NCBI GenBank assembly: GCA_016235455.1
Contig: JACRKZ010000061.1
Coordinates: forward strand, 1 to 48,363
Source of the DNA: Armatimonadota bacterium
GTDB lineage: Bacteria > Armatimonadota > UBA10988
Length of the DNA: 48,363 nt
Direction of reading: 5' to 3'
Shown piece after piece: positions 45,079 to 48,363 of this stretch. Position numbers and translations under genes: made by a program. The notes beneath the pieces were generated by a model that did no database searches, was not told the DNA's origin, and worked only from the letters and a program-made list of their open reading frames with translations. Numbering within the stretch: the stretch's first letter is position 1; every line of letters starts with the position of its first letter.

Positions 45079-45236
45079 AGCTGCCACTCCACGCTGCCAG
45101 TCCATTTCATGGCAGCCATCCTGCGCAGGATCTCCACCTCCATGACCACGGTCTGCTCACCGACGATCGCCACGCCGTTGCAGTCGACGGTCGAGACCGG
45201 CATTTGCCTATCGCAGTGGCGGGTACAGAGCACCAG
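45075..45236 (-). pseudogene. 3' remnant of a candidate-immunity-family gene
   Basis: This 53-codon open stretch begins directly after the stop of the PH-like gene, in the same frame, and ends at 45075. Its MPVSTVDCNGVAIVGEQT aligns with AIVSAVDGCGVVIVADLT of the protein at 41358-41954 and with the end of the one at 46391-46963; an upstream RHC also matches the latter. The N-terminal ~140 residues of the family are missing. A 42-codon reading from ATG 45203 is possible but is probably not functional. Confidence 0.5.
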
Positions 45237-46178
45237 CTACCGTGGGCCATCCGAGAGCCTATCGACGACGCGCAGGATATCCTTCGCACCCGGCCACCGC
45301 GGATCCACCCAGAAGTCGTCCACCGCGGTGCGCAGGATGAACCGCCGGCCCAATGGTATGCAAGGCCCGACCTCGGCCCATGGCACCAGCGTCGGCCGCC
45401 TGCCAATCGAAGCCGCGACGGCCAAGCCCAATGCCGTTGCCCGCAGACTGGCGAAGCGCGCCCTTTGGCACGCCAAGGTGCTGGGCAGCAGACACATCGC
45501 CGGCACGACCGCGACGACACGCAGGGCCGTGAGTACAGGCCACATCGTCACGGGCAAGCGATGCGGCACCGTCAGCACGCCGCTCGCGAGGTAGGCGACC
45601 AGAGCGACAAGCCACCACCAGGCACTGGGCACGCCCGGCCTGAGTTCGGTTCCAGGCACATCCGATAGTGGCATCGCATCGGCGCTGCCGCGCGCCGGTG
45701 TGTGCCCATCCAGCCGCGCCCGAAGCTGCTCCACCAGACCGCCAAACCCGCGCAGCGAGGAGCGTAGGTGCAACCTCGCCTGGCCGGCCTCCACCACCGC
45801 CCCGTCGGCAGTCAGGAGCACGCTCCGTACGTCCGCCCACGTCACCTCACGCCGGCCGCCTACAAAGCGGTACTCGTGGCGCACCGACAGCCCGGCCGCG
45901 GTGAGCAGGACGGTCTGACGGTCGTAGAGCAGCCGCCACAGGCCAATCACGACGAGGAGCAGCAGCGCGAGCACAAGGTCGTTGTGGCAGTGGCCAACGA
46001 GTGTCGCGTAGGGCGGGAATGCGCCAACGACTGTAGCAGCCAGCAGGGCCTGGAGAACGGCCGACAACCACCGAGGCGCCTCGCGAGCTTCCACGTACAC
46101 TTGCCGACCGGCGGGTGGGCCGGCAGCCTCGTTCAGTTCGCCTCTGCCGTCCATCAGCAGCGTACCTTCACTTGACAT
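45237..46178 (-). CDS. Four-TM protein with two PH-like domains
   Basis: The 313-residue product starts at ATG 46178. A short cytoplasmic N-terminus is followed by two membrane segments (~38-58 and ~68-84). A soluble domain with LTAAGLSVRHEYRFVGGRREVTWADVRSV reads like a bacterial PH domain. Two more membrane segments (~185-205, ~215-235) precede a second similar domain (RRPTLVPWAEVGPCIPLGRRFILRT). The function is unknown. It lies between the 5' remnant of a beta-helix gene and the 3' remnant of a candidate immunity gene, as if inserted into a duplicated pair. Confidence 0.7.
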   Translation of the reverse strand: MSSEGTLLMDGRGELNEAAGPPAGRQVYVEAREAPRWLSAVLQALLAATVVGAFPPYATLVGHCHNDLVLALLLLVVIGLWRLLYDRQTVLLTAAGLSVRHEYRFVGGRREVTWADVRSVLLTADGAVVEAGQARLHLRSSLRGFGGLVEQLRARLDGHTPARGSADAMPLSDVPGTELRPGVPSAWWWLVALVAYLASGVLTVPHRLPVTMWPVLTALRVVAVVPAMCLLPSTLACQRARFASLRATALGLAVAASIGRRPTLVPWAEVGPCIPLGRRFILRTAVDDFWVDPRWPGAKDILRVVDRLSDGPR

Positions 46179-46181
46179 CGT

Positions 46182-46328
46182 TCATGGTGTCCGGGCAGAT
46201 CGCCCCGTCAGCGCTGCTGGCCGAGCGCAGGCCAGAGTGCCCCGCCCGGCCGGTGCGACGAAATACTCGGTGGCCATCAGCGCGTTGCCCATCGAGACCT
46301 GGGCCAGGGCGACCCAGGCGTGACGCAT
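46182..46328 (-). pseudogene. 5' remnant of the beta-helix gene
   Basis: The 48-codon reading from ATG 46328 begins MRHAWVALAQVSMGNALMAT and continues EYFVAPAG. That is nearly identical to the first 27 residues of the beta-helix gene starting at 44066, and then diverges and stops. At DNA level I count five differences over about 85 bases including the upstream GTGCGTGCTCC. It is a truncated duplicate of the signal-peptide end of that gene. Confidence 0.8.
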
Positions 46329-46390
46329 GTGCGTGCTCCTGGTCGTGGAATTGGCCGTCTGGCAACTCGACTCCTGCGGATCGCCGAGAG

Positions 46391-46963
46391 CTACTCAGCA
46401 ATCAGGGCCTCGATCGTTGCCCGTTCGCCGATGATGGCCACCGCATCACCCCAGAACGACGCCGACACGAACGCACAGTGCCGAGCGGCAATCCGGGCAG
46501 CCAGCCAAAACGCCACATCGTCTCCGTACCACGGCCAGCCTCCGACCTCACCGACGCCGTCCGTAATGGCCGTCACCATGTCGAACCGGGGCGCCAGTGC
46601 AGCCAGTTCCGCTAGGCATCCAGACTGACCATCGACCTCGATCAGCAGGCCACACTCGGCATAGCACGGGATGTCGAAGACCTGGTGCACGACCTCGGGC
46701 GGAAGTTCAGCCAGGCAGCCCACACGCAAGAGCCCCGAACCCACGTCCACGGCACCCGACCGGAGCCAATACCGGCCTGTGACTTCGGCGCGCACGACGT
46801 ACGCCAAGGCCGGTCCGTGGTGCGGGTTCTCAAGATGAGACCAGATGTCGCGGTCGTAGCGCGGCGACGGGCGTCTCTGCCACGCCCATCGACCTCCTGG
46901 TCGCACTGTGAGCGCCAGCGTGAGGAGGCCACTTGAGTGGGACAGTTGACAGGATTTGCCCAA
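46391..46963 (-). CDS. Unknown small protein, paralogue A; candidate Rhs immunity protein
   Basis: The 190-residue product most likely starts at TTG 46963 (GGGGGA 8 bases upstream), 13 bp after the Rhs-core gene stop. This start is chosen because the N-terminal GLLTLALTVRPGGRW aligns with GVATLLLRPRPAGCFW of its paralogue at 41358-41954; GTG 46906 would cut this homology. It is a soluble protein with no signal peptide, rich in acidic and hydrophobic residues. A small gene immediately 3' of an Rhs toxin-like gene is the usual place for the cognate immunity gene. No known immunity family was recognised. Confidence 0.65.
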   Translation of the reverse strand: MGKSCQLSHSSGLLTLALTVRPGGRWAWQRRPSPRYDRDIWSHLENPHHGPALAYVVRAEVTGRYWLRSGAVDVGSGLLRVGCLAELPPEVVHQVFDIPCYAECGLLIEVDGQSGCLAELAALAPRFDMVTAITDGVGEVGGWPWYGDDVAFWLAARIAARHCAFVSASFWGDAVAIIGERATIEALIAE

Positions 46964-46976
46964 GGTCCTAGTCCCC

Positions 46977-48359
46977 CTACTTCTGCCACCACTTCCAGCG
47001 GAGCGGGTTGAGCGGAATGACGATCTGCCGGCCTCGCCACAGAAGGTCGATGTGCGGTGGCTTCCAGCCACCTGCTTCGGTGGTCCAGCGCGGCTGCCAC
47101 CTGAAGTACTTGCGGATTCGAGTGGCCTTGCGCCAAGGCTTGAGCTTGTTGGCATTGACTGCCTCGCAGGTGGTGTAGCCGGATATGAAGGCCACGTCCA
47201 CGTAGAAGACTCGCCAAGCCCACTTCGAACCGGTGAAACCGGGTTCGTCGCGATAGTCGAGCATCTTGAAGCCTAGTGCCGCCGAGTTGGCCGCGAGCAC
47301 CGTTTCGAATGCGCGCGCGTACTCCTCGATTGACATCTCGCGGAGGCCCTCGCCAACCTCGATCACGGTGGTGATTGGGGACGGGAGGTCGTGCTCTCGG
47401 GACCAGTCGGCCCATGGGGACAGCCCGCTCGGATCCGTTTGCGTGGCCGGCGAGTTCAGCCCATACCCATACGGATGCTCGCCGAGCTCCTGCTCCTCGA
47501 ACGCGACTCGGCTCAGCCAACGCCCCATGCCCGGCATGTAGCCTCGCCCGTCAGTGAGCCGCCCAAGTGGGTCCCACAGGACCGGCGCAGGCCAGCCCTC
47601 CGGCGCAAGCGACACACCAGCCGCGGGCGGCCAGTTCGGGGCCGAGGCCGCTGGCGTGGCCAAGTGCACAAGCGGCGTGGCCGGCGGAGCCATCGGCGGC
47701 GAGAGCGGCAGGGAGTAGGTGACGCTCGGCGGGCAGGGCTCCCCGCTGCCGGCGCCAACCAGGACGATTTCGGCGAAGTGCGGGTTGTTCCTGATGACTG
47801 AGTACCTGACCTGCGGCCCGAGGCCCCTCCGAGCCATCACTCGCCAGATGTCGAGCTTCGCATGGAGGGGAACGCCTGGCAGGAATCCGGGATGCTTGTC
47901 GACGAACCACTCGCTTGGCGGCGCCTCTACCAGGTCGCGCTCGGCATCGAAGACGTCGCCAGCCAGGCGGAAGGACGCCGCCGCGCACTCATCGACCACC
48001 CTCCTGATCCCGGCCTGATCAGCCACACCATGCCGCGCAACACTCGCAACATGACTCTCGGCGACGCAGTACAGGTCCGGCAGCGCCTCGCGCAGCATCG
48101 CGAGGCACGCCTGCGCGTCACGCTGCTGCGACGCGGGCCATCGCCCCTGGTCCATGAGGCAGGAGGCAACTGTCAACGCCAGCGCCGCCGCCGCACGCGG
48201 GGTCCTGATGCGCTTGCCCAGCGCGCATTGCTGAGCAAGCGTGCGCAGCGCGTCCTGCTCGGCGTCATCGATGACGCTGAGATCGAACCCGCGTTGCGCG
48301 AGCAGTGCGTTCACGCGGATATCCAGGACGAATGACTGCACGAGATGGAGTTGCGTCAC
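46977..48359 (-). CDS. Short Rhs-core protein with variable C-terminal domain (possibly partial at window edge)
   Basis: The frame spans 460 residues and may start at GTG 48359 or continue beyond the window. Residues ~1-170 are mostly helical and unrecognised. A Pro-rich stretch (~205-255) leads to an Rhs-associated core: DPLGRLTDGRGYMPGMGRWLSR, HPYGYGLNSP and the DPSGLSP border (~311) that precedes toxin tips in Rhs proteins. The last ~150 residues (SREHDLPSPITTVIEVGEGL to the Trp/Lys-rich end) are unique and would be the toxin domain. The long YD-repeat barrel of classical Rhs proteins is absent. No catalytic motif is recognised. Confidence 0.75.
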   Translation of the reverse strand: MTQLHLVQSFVLDIRVNALLAQRGFDLSVIDDAEQDALRTLAQQCALGKRIRTPRAAAALALTVASCLMDQGRWPASQQRDAQACLAMLREALPDLYCVAESHVASVARHGVADQAGIRRVVDECAAASFRLAGDVFDAERDLVEAPPSEWFVDKHPGFLPGVPLHAKLDIWRVMARRGLGPQVRYSVIRNNPHFAEIVLVGAGSGEPCPPSVTYSLPLSPPMAPPATPLVHLATPAASAPNWPPAAGVSLAPEGWPAPVLWDPLGRLTDGRGYMPGMGRWLSRVAFEEQELGEHPYGYGLNSPATQTDPSGLSPWADWSREHDLPSPITTVIEVGEGLREMSIEEYARAFETVLAANSAALGFKMLDYRDEPGFTGSKWAWRVFYVDVAFISGYTTCEAVNANKLKPWRKATRIRKYFRWQPRWTTEAGGWKPPHIDLLWRGRQIVIPLNPLRWKWWQK

Positions 48360-48363
48360 GCGG

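Overview
The window is very GC-rich bacterial chromosome with densely packed genes and frequent GTG and TTG starts. Promoters are of sigma-70 type: several TTGACN/TTGCCC boxes lie 17-18 bp from TAnnnT boxes, and several sites are extended -10. No rRNA, tRNA, CRISPR array, transposase or integrase was recognised. Planctomycete- or Armatimonadota-like anaerobes are suggested by secreted parallel beta-helix proteins, a tandem-repeat protein ending in a cytochrome-like tail, zinc-ribbon membrane proteins, an SSS transporter and an Rhs-core protein. That placement is inference and no single gene proves it.

Layout. 0-3.6 kb (minus): three consecutive cyclophilin-type prolyl isomerases behind an extended -10 promoter. 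3.7-7.0 kb (plus): queG, a degenerate HD-GYP protein and an AAA ATPase. 7.0-10.4 kb: a Cys-motif unknown (minus) and a secreted protein of seven ~81-residue repeats (plus). 10.4-13.9 kb: D-amino-acid aminotransferase (minus), diverging from thrB and a translationally coupled FAD oxidoreductase. 13.9-22.4 kb: SLC13-type and SSS transporters, zinc-ribbon membrane proteins, two unknowns and a Ycf46-like AAA ATPase. 22.4-23.9 kb: a polysaccharide-deacetylase-like protein and tatA.

23.9-36.4 kb (minus) is the metabolic core: hypE, two DRTGG proteins, a CBS+HATPase protein, a PHP protein, HydC, a HATPase, HydD, HydB, HydA, HydS, HydL, a maturation protease, hypA and hypB. This is a cytoplasmic [NiFe] hydrogenase of the electron-bifurcating HydABCSL kind, set in the regulatory operon frame known from bifurcating [FeFe] hydrogenases of Firmicutes. 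HydD has lost its cluster cysteines, and HydA carries a NuoG-like molybdopterin-fold domain with an incomplete cysteine motif. hypC, hypD and hypF are not in the window.

36.5-41.3 kb: a SAM methyltransferase (minus), then a beta-helix protein and a carbohydrate-binding-like partner that overlap by ATGA (plus), closed by a perfect 20-bp hairpin. 41.3-48.4 kb (minus) is accessory in character. It has an Rhs-core protein with a unique C-terminal domain, followed 13 bp later by a small acidic-type protein that is a candidate immunity protein. A paralogue of that protein sits behind a frameshifted beta-helix gene. Between them is a fossil duplicate of the helix/paralogue pair, in which only the 5' end of the helix gene and the 3' end of the small gene survive around a four-TM gene. 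This block is the best candidate for an undescribed toxin-immunity or surface-protein diversification locus.
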